From positions 493-63,362 of the forward strand of contig DIZI01000010.1 in NCBI GenBank assembly GCA_002427885.1: 62,870 nt of DNA, in the 5' to 3' direction. The stretch is from Paludibacter sp. UBA6032 (GTDB lineage Bacteria; Bacteroidota; Bacteroidia; Bacteroidales; Paludibacteraceae). This document shows, one piece after another, positions 24,721-33,269 of the stretch; position 1 is the first letter of the stretch; every line of letters starts with the position of its first letter. A program made the position numbers and the translations under genes. The notes beneath the pieces are model-generated. The model had not been told where the DNA came from, ran no database searches, and was given only the letters and a program-made list of their open reading frames with translations.

Positions 24721-26118
24721 TTATTGGCAAATCACACAACCTTCACATTTCGATAGTTCGCCACGCAAGCGTTTCTCAACAAGCAATTTCATGCGATCCT
24801 GTAAAGCCGGAATACGAATATTCTCAATCACATCATTTGTAAAAGCAAACATCAACAACAAGCGGGCTTCCTTCTCAGAAATGCCGCGTGATTGCATATA
24901 GAATTTCGCCGATTCGTCCAATGAACCAATCGTGGCTCCATGAGAACATTTTACATCGTCTGCCCATATTTCCAACTGTGGTTTGGTGCGCATCTTAGCC
25001 GTTTTGCTCAGCAGGATGTTCCGGTTCGTCTGGAAAGCCGCTGTTTTCTGGGCATCTTTTGCCACCAGTAATTTTCCGGTAAATCCACCTTTGGACATGT
25101 CATCCAATACATATTTAAATAATTCCCGGCTATTGCAATTCGGCTTATTATGAATGATGGAAGTAAAATTGTCTACCTCCTGCTTTTTGTCTGCTATTAC
25201 CATTCCACACAGTAAAGTGTCACAACCTTCTCCGTCCAGATCAATTTCAATGGTGTTCCGGGTAATACCGTTATGAAGTGTAATCACATTTGCCAGTACA
25301 TTTGAAGATTTTCGCTGATCAATCAGTAAAGTAGATAAGTTAGTCGTTTTGGTATGTACATTTTCGAGTTTGTAATGCTCGTAAGTGGCATTTTCACCCA
25401 CAAAAACTTCCGTTACCCTGTTGGAGAGGAAGCGAACTTCATCAACGGTATGGTCGCAAACCAGAAGCTGAGCTTTAGAACCTTCCTCGATTATGATCAG
25501 GTTATGACTATTCGCCATAGTATCAACATCCGAACGCATAATGTTTACCAATTGCACCGGTCTGTCCATTACCACATTTTTGGGAACATACATGAAGAAG
25601 CCATCCTGGGCAAAAGCCCCGTTGAAGGCTACCAATCCATCATTTTTGGCAGTACTGAGTTTTCCGAAATAATCGCGGAGTAATTCAGGATGTGAAGCGG
25701 CCAAATCTTTCACACTTCCAATAATAACGCCTTCCGGTAATTTGTTATGAACCGGATCATTAACAGGATAAAAAGCGTCGTTGACTACAAAATAAAGATA
25801 GGAATGAATGCCGGGAACATCACATTTAAAAACTTCGTATGGATTTATAGGTACTGAAATGCGGTTTATATTTAATCCGTAATCAACCGAAAGTGTTTCT
25901 CTCAGGTCTGTATATTTGTAGTTTTCTAACGCTGAAGTAGGAAATCCCAGGGCTTCGAAGCGTGCAAAAGATTCGTCGCGTGATGTGTTCATCACGGCAG
26001 AAGAATGCTTTTTAATGCTTTCGCGTTGTTCTTTGTATAAGTCGATATATTGTTGTTCAAGCGGCTCTTGCCTCACCGTAGGAGCGGCATTTAAGGTGCT
26101 TATTTCATTGTTCTTCAT
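24721..26118 (-). CDS. sufD: Fe-S cluster assembly protein SufD
   Basis: 465 residues, full length. Typical features are the N-terminal helix region (EQQYIDLYKEQRESI), FPTSALENYKYTDLR, and the C-terminal beta-helix core with DDVKCSHGATIGSLDESAKFYMQSRGI. SufD joins SufB and the SufC ATPase in the SufBC2D scaffold that builds Fe-S clusters. It follows sufC by 63 bases. The C-terminus ends in CEGCVICQ, an extra Cys-rich tail common in Bacteroidota SufD. Confidence 0.95.
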   Translation of the reverse strand: MKNNEISTLNAAPTVRQEPLEQQYIDLYKEQRESIKKHSSAVMNTSRDESFARFEALGFPTSALENYKYTDLRETLSVDYGLNINRISVPINPYEVFKCDVPGIHSYLYFVVNDAFYPVNDPVHNKLPEGVIIGSVKDLAASHPELLRDYFGKLSTAKNDGLVAFNGAFAQDGFFMYVPKNVVMDRPVQLVNIMRSDVDTMANSHNLIIIEEGSKAQLLVCDHTVDEVRFLSNRVTEVFVGENATYEHYKLENVHTKTTNLSTLLIDQRKSSNVLANVITLHNGITRNTIEIDLDGEGCDTLLCGMVIADKKQEVDNFTSIIHNKPNCNSRELFKYVLDDMSKGGFTGKLLVAKDAQKTAAFQTNRNILLSKTAKMRTKPQLEIWADDVKCSHGATIGSLDESAKFYMQSRGISEKEARLLLMFAFTNDVIENIRIPALQDRMKLLVEKRLRGELSKCEGCVICQ

Positions 26119-26181
26119 ATTGAATACTATTTAAAATTCCCCTTTTGGAGGTCCCGTTAGCGGGGTATATGGAGCTGTGTA

Positions 26182-26940
26182 TTAAACTGTTTCTTCCACT
26201 TCCTTTTTAATCCAGTCGTAGCCTCTTTCTTCGAGTTCCAAAGCCAGTTCCTTACCACCTGATTTTACGATACGCCCATCGTACAGTACATGTACAAAAT
26301 CGGGGATGATATAATCCAGTAAGCGTTGATAGTGTGTAATTACTATACTGGCGTTGTCGGGGCTTTTTAACTTATTAACCCCGTTTGCTACAATACGTAA
26401 GGCATCAATATCCAGTCCTGAATCCGTTTCGTCAAGAATTGCCAATCGCGGTTCGAGCATAGCCATTTGGAAAATCTCATTCCGTTTTTTCTCACCACCC
26501 GAAAAGCCTTCGTTTACCGCACGATTCGCCAGTTTATTATCCATTTCAACCAATGCTTTCTTTTCACGCATAACACGCAGAAAATCGGTAGCAGATAACG
26601 GTTCCAGATTTTTGTATTTCCGGTGTTCGTTCAGGGCGGCACGCAAGAAGTTCACCATACTTACACCCGGTATTTCCACGGGATATTGAAAACTCAGAAA
26701 AATCCCTTCGCGTGAACGGTCTTCAGGTGAAAGTTCCAATAAGTTTTTACCATAGAAAGTTATATCTCCATGTGTAACTTCGAAAGCCTGATTGCCTGTA
26801 AGAACAGATGCCAATGTTGATTTTCCGGCACCGTTTGGTCCCATGATAGCATGAATCTCTCCCGGACGAACCACCAGATCCAATCCCTTTAATATCTCTT
26901 TGCCATTGATATTGGCGTGTAAATTTTTAATTTCTAGCAT
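26182..26940 (-). CDS. sufC: Fe-S cluster assembly ATPase SufC
   Basis: 252 residues. Walker A is GPNGAGKST (about 35-43), the Q-loop region is FLSFQYPVEIPGV, the SufC-type signature is GFSGGEKKRNEI, Walker B LAILDETDSGLDIDAL and the switch His is in VITHYQRLL. All catalytic residues are present. It powers the SufBC2D scaffold and sits between sufB and sufD as expected. Confidence 0.97.
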   Translation of the reverse strand: MLEIKNLHANINGKEILKGLDLVVRPGEIHAIMGPNGAGKSTLASVLTGNQAFEVTHGDITFYGKNLLELSPEDRSREGIFLSFQYPVEIPGVSMVNFLRAALNEHRKYKNLEPLSATDFLRVMREKKALVEMDNKLANRAVNEGFSGGEKKRNEIFQMAMLEPRLAILDETDSGLDIDALRIVANGVNKLKSPDNASIVITHYQRLLDYIIPDFVHVLYDGRIVKSGGKELALELEERGYDWIKKEVEETV

Positions 26941-27055
26941 AATTAATAACCCCTAATTCTTAAAGGGGAACTAAATTAGTATTGTTTTATTTATTTTTTA
27001 TTTTTGAATTCGACTTTATTTTATTGGAATAAAGTTTATAATTCGCACTCCACAA

Positions 27056-27075
27056 AAACCCCCTTTAGGGGGTTG
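27056..27075 (-). terminator. GC-rich hairpin with T-run between sufB and sufC
   Basis: On the - strand AACCCCC-TAAA-GGGGGTT is followed by further T residues, nine bases after the sufB stop. Related short C/G runs occur near 26135-26165 and 26948-26970. It may attenuate transcription into sufC or be one copy of a dispersed intergenic palindrome. Confidence 0.5.
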
Positions 27076-27083
27076 GGGGTCTT

Positions 27084-28520
27084 CTAGCCCACGCTGCCTT
27101 CCAACGTTATTTGTAATAGTTTTTGAGCTTCCACGGCAAATTCCATCGGAAGTTTATTCAGAACTTCTTTGGCGTATCCGTTTACGATTAATCCCACGGC
27201 ATCTTCGGTAGAAATCCCGCGTTGATTGCAATAAAATATCTGGTCTTCGTTGATTTTTGATGTAGTTGCTTCGTGTTCCACAATAGCCGATTCGTTACTC
27301 ACTTCCATGTACGGAAAAGTGTGGGCACCACATTTATCACTGAGCAACAGACTGTCGCATTGCGAAAAGTTACGTGCATTATCCGCCTTTGGATTAATCC
27401 TTACCAGACCACGGTAACTGTTCTGGCTGAAACCGGCCGAAATTCCTTTTGAAAGAATATGGCTGGTGGTATTTTTACCAATATGCAACATTTTAGTTCC
27501 CGTATCGGCCTGTTGGTGATGATTGGTTACGGCAACCGAATAAAATTCTGCAGACGAATTATCCCCCAACAAAATACAACTTGGGTATTTCCAGGTTATG
27601 GCTGAACCGGTTTCAACCTGTGTCCAGGAAATTCTGGAACTATCTCCTTTACATATTCCACGTTTGGTAACAAAATTATAAACGCCCCCTTTTCCGGTTT
27701 TATCACCCGGATACCAGTTCTGAACCGTTGAATATTTTACTTCCGCATTTTTTAAAGCAACTATTTCCACAATGGCTGCATGCAATTGATTTTCATCGCG
27801 CATTGGAGCCGTACAACCTTCCAGGTATGAAACATAGCTGTCTTCATCGGCAATAATCAGCGTTCGTTCAAACTGCCCGGTATTTATGGCGTTTATACGG
27901 AAATAAGTGGACAGTTCCATGGGGCAACGAACGCCTTTCGGAATATACACAAATGACCCATCGCTAAATACGGCACTGTTTAGTGTTGCAAAAAAGTTAT
28001 CTGAAACCGGTACGACCGAACTCATATATTTTTGAACAAGGTCGGGGTGATGTTCCACGGCTTCGCTAAACGAGCAGAAAATAATACCCATTTCAGCCAA
28101 ACTGTCTTTGAATGTAGTCTTAACAGAAATACTATCCATTACAACATCCACAGCTACACCCGATAACATTTTTTGCTCTTCCATAGAAATGCCCAGTTTG
28201 TCGAATGTTTTCAACAGTTCGGGATCAACCTCATCTAAATTTTGAGGTGCATTTTTACGTGGAGCAGCATAATATGCTATGCTTTGAAAATCAATATCCG
28301 GAATATCCAGTTGAGCCCAAGTCGGGATCTTCATTGTCAACCAGTGACGATAAGCTTTTAAACGAAATTCGAGCATCCATTCCGGTTCTTTTTTCTTGGC
28401 CGAAATAAGGCGCACAACATCCTCGCTGAGTCCTATGGGAATAATATCTGTTTCAATGTCGGTGGTAAATCCGTATTTATAATCCGCTTGAGTGACCTGA
28501 TCTAATAAAACTTCTGACAT
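27084..28520 (-). CDS. sufB: Fe-S cluster assembly protein SufB
   Basis: 478 residues, full length. The conserved core includes FFATLNSAVFSDGSFVYIPKG, CPMELSTYFRIN, SYLEGCTAPMRDENQLHAA split by the conserved Cys, and the C-terminal HEATTSKINEDQIFYCNQRG. The Cys and His residues needed for cluster building are retained. It is the first gene of sufBCD. A -7 box lies about 85 bases upstream. Confidence 0.97.
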   Translation of the reverse strand: MSEVLLDQVTQADYKYGFTTDIETDIIPIGLSEDVVRLISAKKKEPEWMLEFRLKAYRHWLTMKIPTWAQLDIPDIDFQSIAYYAAPRKNAPQNLDEVDPELLKTFDKLGISMEEQKMLSGVAVDVVMDSISVKTTFKDSLAEMGIIFCSFSEAVEHHPDLVQKYMSSVVPVSDNFFATLNSAVFSDGSFVYIPKGVRCPMELSTYFRINAINTGQFERTLIIADEDSYVSYLEGCTAPMRDENQLHAAIVEIVALKNAEVKYSTVQNWYPGDKTGKGGVYNFVTKRGICKGDSSRISWTQVETGSAITWKYPSCILLGDNSSAEFYSVAVTNHHQQADTGTKMLHIGKNTTSHILSKGISAGFSQNSYRGLVRINPKADNARNFSQCDSLLLSDKCGAHTFPYMEVSNESAIVEHEATTSKINEDQIFYCNQRGISTEDAVGLIVNGYAKEVLNKLPMEFAVEAQKLLQITLEGSVG

Positions 28521-28843
28521 AATCTTTTAATTCATAATTATTAATTCATAATTCAAAATTGAATGTTTTTCAATTTATTGAATCATAAATAAATTTAAGA
28601 CTGCAAAGGTACAAAAAAATGTGTTTTTGAGCATAAATCTTTGTTCTTAAACAGTAGACTACATAACACACTTCCCTTCATTTTTGTTTTAAACGTTTTA
28701 TATATTGACATTTTTTGCAAAAGAGTTACATTCTCAATCGCTTAAACCAATCCACCCGGAATTTAATTTATAACGATTTAATATATTACTTAAGTGACAA
28801 CCAATCTAAGAAGTACTTCATTTTAATTACAATATACAGGGTT
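28521..28843. other. Intergenic region holding the suf promoter
   Basis: About 320 bases. Near sufB there are short AT-rich direct repeats of ATAATTATTAATTC type, then the suf -7 box at 28604. Beyond it I see no gene, terminator or Rrf2-type operator. Confidence 0.5.
28604..28611 (-). promoter_or_regulatory. -7 promoter element (TACCTTTG) of sufBCD
   Basis: On the - strand it reads TACCTTTGCAG, a strong match to TAnnTTTG, 84 bases upstream of the sufB start. Confidence 0.7.
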
Positions 28844-29035
28844 TCACTCTGAGTATTTTATAACAACTCTCGGGCAGCATTCAGCTGCTTCCTTTATTTT
28901 CGCCGAATTCTCTGCATAGTTTACATTTTCAATAACGTAAGCTATTGCATCAATTTTAAATACCTCAGGACATATGGTTTCGCACAAACCACAACCGGTA
29001 CATCCTTCCTCTATCCATACTTTTTTTATTGCCAT
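28844..29035 (-). CDS. Ferredoxin, [4Fe-4S] type (small)
   Basis: 63 residues. The motif CTGCGLCETICP gives CxxCxxCxxxCP, and a further CCP near residue 52 supplies the fourth ligand of the first site or an extra thiol. It is an electron carrier. It is paralogous to the 68-residue ferredoxin on the other side of the RIC gene, and both share the KVW(I/L)(E/D)E start and the VIKY end. Confidence 0.85.
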   Translation of the reverse strand: MAIKKVWIEEGCTGCGLCETICPEVFKIDAIAYVIENVNYAENSAKIKEAAECCPRVVIKYSE

Positions 29036-29109
29036 ACTGTCATTTTGTAATTTAACAATGTTGTTTAAAAATCGTCTAAGTGTTAAACTAAATTGTAATG
29101 AAATTTATT

Positions 29110-29805
29110 TTAAATGGCAAGACTTAATGCTTTGGGATATAATATATTATTTTCGAGATGAACATGAATATGCAAATCATCTTCAAACTCTTCCAACAAT
29201 TTATATGTAACCCGATATGTATTACAACCATCATCCGGTACGCTATAATTATCGCTCAGGACATTTATTTTATCCATTGCTCCTCCGGCAAACTCATGCT
29301 CCCCTTTCATACGGGTGATTTCGGAAATAACAGTCGCTTTCGCTTCCGATGAATTACTTTTCAACAGTTCTTTGATAGCAGGGAAAAGTACTTCTTCCTC
29401 GTTACGTAGATGTTGCAACAGTTCAGTATTGATTTCGGCAAATAATGCTGCAATGGCAATCAACTCCCGATGATGTGCAGCATGAACCTGTTCGATTTTT
29501 CGGGTATAAGTTGTCAACTGTGGCAAAAGTCTCATGACCGTTTTATGATGGGTATTCACAATGTAGTCGCACAAGAAATCCAGATTCCATTCGTTGAAAT
29601 TATGCAACGCGTTCACTGTTGTATTTTCAAGTTTAGCCAATTCCGTTTCAAGTACGGTACTGTCTATTTTCTTTTCCCTACAAGCCTGTTCCAAACTCTG
29701 ATTGCCACCACAGCAAAAATCAATACCCGCATTCTTAAATATTTCGGCGGCTCTGAAATCGTGCGTGACAATTTCGCCAATGTTTATATCTCTATAGTTT
29801 TTCAT
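29110..29805 (-). CDS. Iron-sulphur cluster repair di-iron protein (RIC, ScdA/YtfE)
   Basis: 231 residues from the ATG at 29805. A longer frame to 29841 would overlap the upstream ferredoxin gene and adds residues not typical of the family. The N-terminal ScdA_N domain has HDFRAAEIFKNAGIDFCCGG with the paired Cys. The hemerythrin-like four-helix domain carries His/Glu ligands in NTHHKTVMRLLP, HAAHHREL, LRNEEEVLFP, KGEHEFAG and HVHLENNILYP. RIC proteins repair Fe-S clusters damaged by NO or peroxide. It is flanked by two ferredoxins that may be its electron donors, and lies in a block headed by an Rrf2 regulator. Confidence 0.93.
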   Translation of the reverse strand: MKNYRDINIGEIVTHDFRAAEIFKNAGIDFCCGGNQSLEQACREKKIDSTVLETELAKLENTTVNALHNFNEWNLDFLCDYIVNTHHKTVMRLLPQLTTYTRKIEQVHAAHHRELIAIAALFAEINTELLQHLRNEEEVLFPAIKELLKSNSSEAKATVISEITRMKGEHEFAGGAMDKINVLSDNYSVPDDGCNTYRVTYKLLEEFEDDLHIHVHLENNILYPKALSLAI

Positions 29806-29833
29806 TTTAAACTGTTTATTTGTTCCTGAAAAT

Positions 29834-30040
29834 TTATTCAACTTCTTCGTATTTTATTACACTTACCGGACAGCTATCTGCTGCATCTTTTATATTCGTT
29901 TTGAATGCGTCAAAATCTACATTCTCTTTTACGATCATTTTATCGGGTACTTCAAACACACCGGGTGCAATCGATTCACATAAACCGCATGAAGTACATT
30001 CGTCAGTGCTTTCATCAAGCCATACTTTTGTAATTTTCAT
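29834..30040 (-). CDS. Ferredoxin, CxxCxxC type
   Basis: 68 residues. CTSCGLCESIAP gives three closely spaced Cys, with the fourth in DSCPVSVIKY. This pattern is seen in single [4Fe-4S] (or [3Fe-4S]) ferredoxins, because the usual Cys before Pro in the first motif is Ala here. It has 29 bases to the RIC start and 13 bases to the hemerythrin gene, so it is operonic. Confidence 0.85.
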   Translation of the reverse strand: MKITKVWLDESTDECTSCGLCESIAPGVFEVPDKMIVKENVDFDAFKTNIKDAADSCPVSVIKYEEVE

Positions 30041-30053
30041 AATCTTTATTTTT

Positions 30054-30605
30054 TTAGTTCAAATATATTTCACTGAAATCTTCTACAAGTTTCAGGTATT
30101 TATCATAATATTCATTTTCAAATGTGTTTGCATTTGATATTTCAAAATCGTCGGACATGGCCGACAAAACGTTTGCCGGCAAAATCCGTTCGGACATGGG
30201 GTAAAGAATATTGTTTTCTTTTGCAATGTGATTTGTAAGTAATGTGCAATAGGCCAACAGATTCTCCCTGATTTGAGCAAAAGCAGCAACATCCCCCTGC
30301 TTCAGTTTCTCAATCCCTTCAACCGCCAGCTTTATATAGTTTCTACCTTCATTATGTTCATGAAGCATAACTGCAATAGGACCACTTTCTCTGGACATAC
30401 CGTGTTTCTCCATTTCCAGAAATAGCATGTCTTCTTCTTTGAGGTGATGGTATTTATCAGCAAAATTTTTGATAAAATCGATGATTTTCTCTACGTGATC
30501 AATATTTACTGTAGTTTTATCTTCCTTATTTAAAATGATTGTGGTAATTTCAATCATTTTAAGGATGTTATCGTGTTCCCCGACCAGAATTTCTATTGCT
30601 TTCAT
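30054..30605 (-). CDS. Hemerythrin-domain protein
   Basis: 183 residues, almost all helical. Candidate di-iron ligands are in VGEHDNILKM, KYHHLKEEDMLF, MLHEHNEGRNY and NHIAKENNILYP, the normal hemerythrin HHE pattern. Related proteins bind O2 or NO or act with RIC in cluster repair. It lies in the same run of genes as the ferredoxin and RIC. Confidence 0.9.
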   Translation of the reverse strand: MKAIEILVGEHDNILKMIEITTIILNKEDKTTVNIDHVEKIIDFIKNFADKYHHLKEEDMLFLEMEKHGMSRESGPIAVMLHEHNEGRNYIKLAVEGIEKLKQGDVAAFAQIRENLLAYCTLLTNHIAKENNILYPMSERILPANVLSAMSDDFEISNANTFENEYYDKYLKLVEDFSEIYLN

Positions 30606-30649
30606 ATTTGTTTGTTTTTAAATTAAATAATCAATTCCTGGATGATCTG

Positions 30650-31024
30650 TTATTTAGAAGATTGAATATTGAGATTTTTTTGAATTGCCTGTTTGTTTTG
30701 GTTCTCGCTTGGTTTTGGAGTTTTAACCACCAATACTCTGAAATCAGCATTACTTTCGTTGTAAAGGCAATGCGGAATATTTTTTGGACTTTCAATAAGC
30801 ATGTCTTTTGTGACTTTTTGTTTTTCATCTCCAATTTCTACAATCCCCTCTCCTTCGAGTACATAGAAAAATACATCAACAGCTGTGGCATGTTTTTTTA
30901 AACTTTCACCCGCTTTTAAACAGATGTGAACTACCTGTACATTCTCATTATCGTGAATTTTACGTGCATCCACTCCGTGTGGATTTTTTGTCGTAATGGC
31001 TTCTTTGTAATTTGTTGTTTTCAT
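30650..31024 (-). CDS. Cupin-domain protein
   Basis: 124 residues. A single cupin barrel: motif 1 KAGESLKKHATAVDVFFYVLEGEG (written in two parts here as KAGESLKKH and VDVFFYVLEGEG) and motif 2 IESPKNIPHCLYNES. The metal-binding His residues are partly kept (KKHAT, PHC). It has no enzyme signature. It is probably a small stress-linked dioxygenase-like or binding protein, and is the first gene after the operator at 31072. Confidence 0.85.
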   Translation of the reverse strand: MKTTNYKEAITTKNPHGVDARKIHDNENVQVVHICLKAGESLKKHATAVDVFFYVLEGEGIVEIGDEKQKVTKDMLIESPKNIPHCLYNESNADFRVLVVKTPKPSENQNKQAIQKNLNIQSSK

Positions 31025-31071
31025 ATGTGTGTAAATTTATTTGTAGATTGAGACTGTCTGCTTAATTTATA

Positions 31072-31091
31072 ATACTACCTATGAGTAGTAT
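31072..31091. promoter_or_regulatory. Perfect 7-6-7 palindrome upstream of the cupin gene (putative Rrf2 operator)
   Basis: ATACTAC-N6-GTAGTAT, between the rrf2 stop and the cupin start. A second copy with one mismatch (ATACTAC-N6-GTATTAT) lies just before the rrf2 gene itself. The half-site ATACTA is the same as in the four operators at 4.6-6.2 kb, but the gap is 8 rather than 9. Confidence 0.7.
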
Positions 31092-31106
31092 ATATGTCTA
31101 AAAAAA

Positions 31107-31520
31107 TTAGTATCTCAATATTTTATTAAAATCCATATCTGATAATCTGGTTTCACGAAAAACTTTATTTAAGTCAGTTCTTATGTCCACCCATAAATAA
31201 TGCATGGCACAAGGATTTGTACATGAACATTTCTCAAAACCTAATAAGCACCCATTCATTTTTTCCATACCTTCAACTGAGTCAATTATATCGTATAACA
31301 GAATATCCTCGGGACTTTTAATAAAGGTGTATCCGCCATCCCTTCCCTGAATACTTCTGATAAATCCTGATTTCGATAAATCAGTCATTAAGCGTCGTAA
31401 GTATTTATCAGAAACTTTCAACTCTTTAACAAGCTGCTTTGCCGTATATAATTGATCCGGCACTTTTGCCATATAAATCAAAATGCGTAAAGCGTATTCG
31501 GAAGTTTTTGATAATTTCAT
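31107..31520 (-). CDS. Rrf2 family regulator heading the NO/Fe-S repair block
   Basis: 137 residues. The winged helix-turn-helix has SKTSEYALRILIYMA, YTAKQLVKELKVSDKYLRRL and GRDGGYTFIKSPEDI. A cysteine cluster (NGCLLGFEKCSCTNPC) closely follows the NsrR/IscR plan, so an NO- or O2-sensitive Fe-S cluster is likely. Downstream genes (cupin, hemerythrin, ferredoxin, RIC, ferredoxin) are exactly those expected under such a regulator. One operator copy lies between the ATG and the probable -7 box, which points to auto-repression. Confidence 0.92.
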   Translation of the reverse strand: MKLSKTSEYALRILIYMAKVPDQLYTAKQLVKELKVSDKYLRRLMTDLSKSGFIRSIQGRDGGYTFIKSPEDILLYDIIDSVEGMEKMNGCLLGFEKCSCTNPCAMHYLWVDIRTDLNKVFRETRLSDMDFNKILRY

Positions 31521-31525
31521 ATTAT

Positions 31526-31545
31526 ATACTACCTCGTTGTATTAT
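31526..31545. promoter_or_regulatory. Second copy of the 7-6-7 operator, upstream of rrf2
   Basis: ATACTAC-N6-GTATTAT, six bases before the rrf2 ATG and just downstream of a -7-like TTACTTTG (31552-31559, - strand). It would cover the transcription start. Confidence 0.65.
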
Positions 31546-31690
31546 TTAGTGCAAAGTAAATACATTATTCGCAAACAAACAAATTATTCGCGAACATTTA
31601 ACATGCACGCATACAAATAAAACTTAGCGGAAATTGATAATTGTTGTAATACGAAACAGTATATCAGGAAATTAAAATAAATCTGATTGT

Positions 31691-32992
31691 TTATTTCTTC
31701 TTTTCCAACTGTTTTTGAATCTTCTTAATGGCCGATTCGATTGATTTTTCAGGTTCAATCACGTTGTATTCACCCCAAAAATCAGGATCAGAAAATCCGG
31801 TTGCCTCATCGCTAATAACTACCGATGGCCGCATTCGTTCTTTGGGAACAACCGGGTTTTTCTCGGTGTTCACTTCCCAGTCTGTTACAGCCATTTCGAT
31901 GATGGAATGGTAACCCGTATTAAACAGTTTTTTCTTCCAGTTGATTTTTAGTCCCAGTTCAATCCGGCTATAACCGTAATACCACTTTCCATCCCTTTCA
32001 AGGTAATCAATACGGTACGTAGCAACAGTCGGATAGACTATAGCATTGTAAGGTTTTTTCAAGATGAACATCTCGCTTGCCAATTCTTTGTTGCTGACAT
32101 TGAGATTAAATACTGCACTTTTCAAGGCGAAGTTTTCTGCATCAATATATAATTTCCCGAAATAAAGAGGTTCTGTTGTATTTTCACGTTGAATAAAATC
32201 GAGCACGTAAATCATTTTATTGTCCATATGAGTGGAGCGGTCAAAAGTGAACTCGTAATTTTTCATCATGTCTTTGGTGAAAATTAGTTCCGGGTATTTC
32301 ATGATATCCAGATACAATGAGTTAAACGGACCACCCTGCAGTTTAAAAGTCACCGTATCCAACCGGGCATAATCGGCTTTTTTACGTGCTTTGTATAATT
32401 TTACAATATCCGATTTGTAAGATAAATATGGTTGCTTGAATATTTCTACAACTGCTTCGGAAAGTGAGACATATGATCGGTTCTTTTTAATGGTTTCCCT
32501 GTAAAAAGCTGTCATTTGTGTTTGTTCATTGGAATAGTTTTCTCCTTTTTTATCCATAACTTTCTGAATCAGAAGATCAGCATCTTTCGATATCACGCTT
32601 ATTGCCGGTAATTCAATGGCAGTAGGTTCCATTTCGATCCGAAGCATCTCCGGGTTGACGTCGGCAAGCGTAATTGTTTTGTACTTGTACCCGATAAAAC
32701 TTACGGTAATTTTGGGATTGACTATATCATTTGCAATTTTAATTAGAAATTGCCCTTCGGAGTTCGAAACAGTCGAGATATTTGTCCCTTCAACTCTCAG
32801 GTTGGCAAACGACAAAGGTGATCCTGTTTTTCGATCGACTACAACTCCTTTGTATTCGGAATAATTTTCGGTAACTCCTGCTATGGAATTGAGTTGATCC
32901 GATAATGCAAGCGTAGGGGCAATGGAAATAAATAGAAATAAAACACTGAGAAGGATTGACTGAAATTGATTCGTCAAAATGGTTTTTTTCAT
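31691..32992 (-). CDS. Secreted carboxypeptidase-regulatory-like (DUF5686-type) protein
   Basis: 433 residues with a signal peptide (about 1-30). The N-terminal CarboxypepD_reg-like beta-sandwich (47-125) has YKGVVVDRKTGSPLSFANL, EGTNISTVSNSEGQFLIKI and VSFIGYKY. A mixed alpha/beta region follows (MTAFYRETIKKNRSYVSLSEAV, LQGGPFNSLYLDIMKYPE) as in Bacteroidota outer-membrane-associated proteins of unknown role. The tail is Lys-rich. No catalytic residues are recognisable. The gene stands alone. Confidence 0.75.
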   Translation of the reverse strand: MKKTILTNQFQSILLSVLFLFISIAPTLALSDQLNSIAGVTENYSEYKGVVVDRKTGSPLSFANLRVEGTNISTVSNSEGQFLIKIANDIVNPKITVSFIGYKYKTITLADVNPEMLRIEMEPTAIELPAISVISKDADLLIQKVMDKKGENYSNEQTQMTAFYRETIKKNRSYVSLSEAVVEIFKQPYLSYKSDIVKLYKARKKADYARLDTVTFKLQGGPFNSLYLDIMKYPELIFTKDMMKNYEFTFDRSTHMDNKMIYVLDFIQRENTTEPLYFGKLYIDAENFALKSAVFNLNVSNKELASEMFILKKPYNAIVYPTVATYRIDYLERDGKWYYGYSRIELGLKINWKKKLFNTGYHSIIEMAVTDWEVNTEKNPVVPKERMRPSVVISDEATGFSDPDFWGEYNVIEPEKSIESAIKKIQKQLEKKK

Positions 32993-33269
32993 AATAGATA
33001 GTATTTAAACTGCATTTAAGGTTGAAAAAACAGCACACGTAAAAACATTTTGAGTCAGGAAGACACAAAACTTTTTATAATAAACCAAACATTAAAAACG
33101 TCAAATAATGTTTTGAATTTTTCTGAGTATAACAATTAAATCATATGAATAGTTGTAATTTATTCTTTATACTACGAAAAAATTGTTTTTGAAACCGGAT
33201 ATTGTGATTCATTAATCACTTCATTCATACCGGTATCTGGTATATGAAAATTCAATTTTCTGTAGGGGA

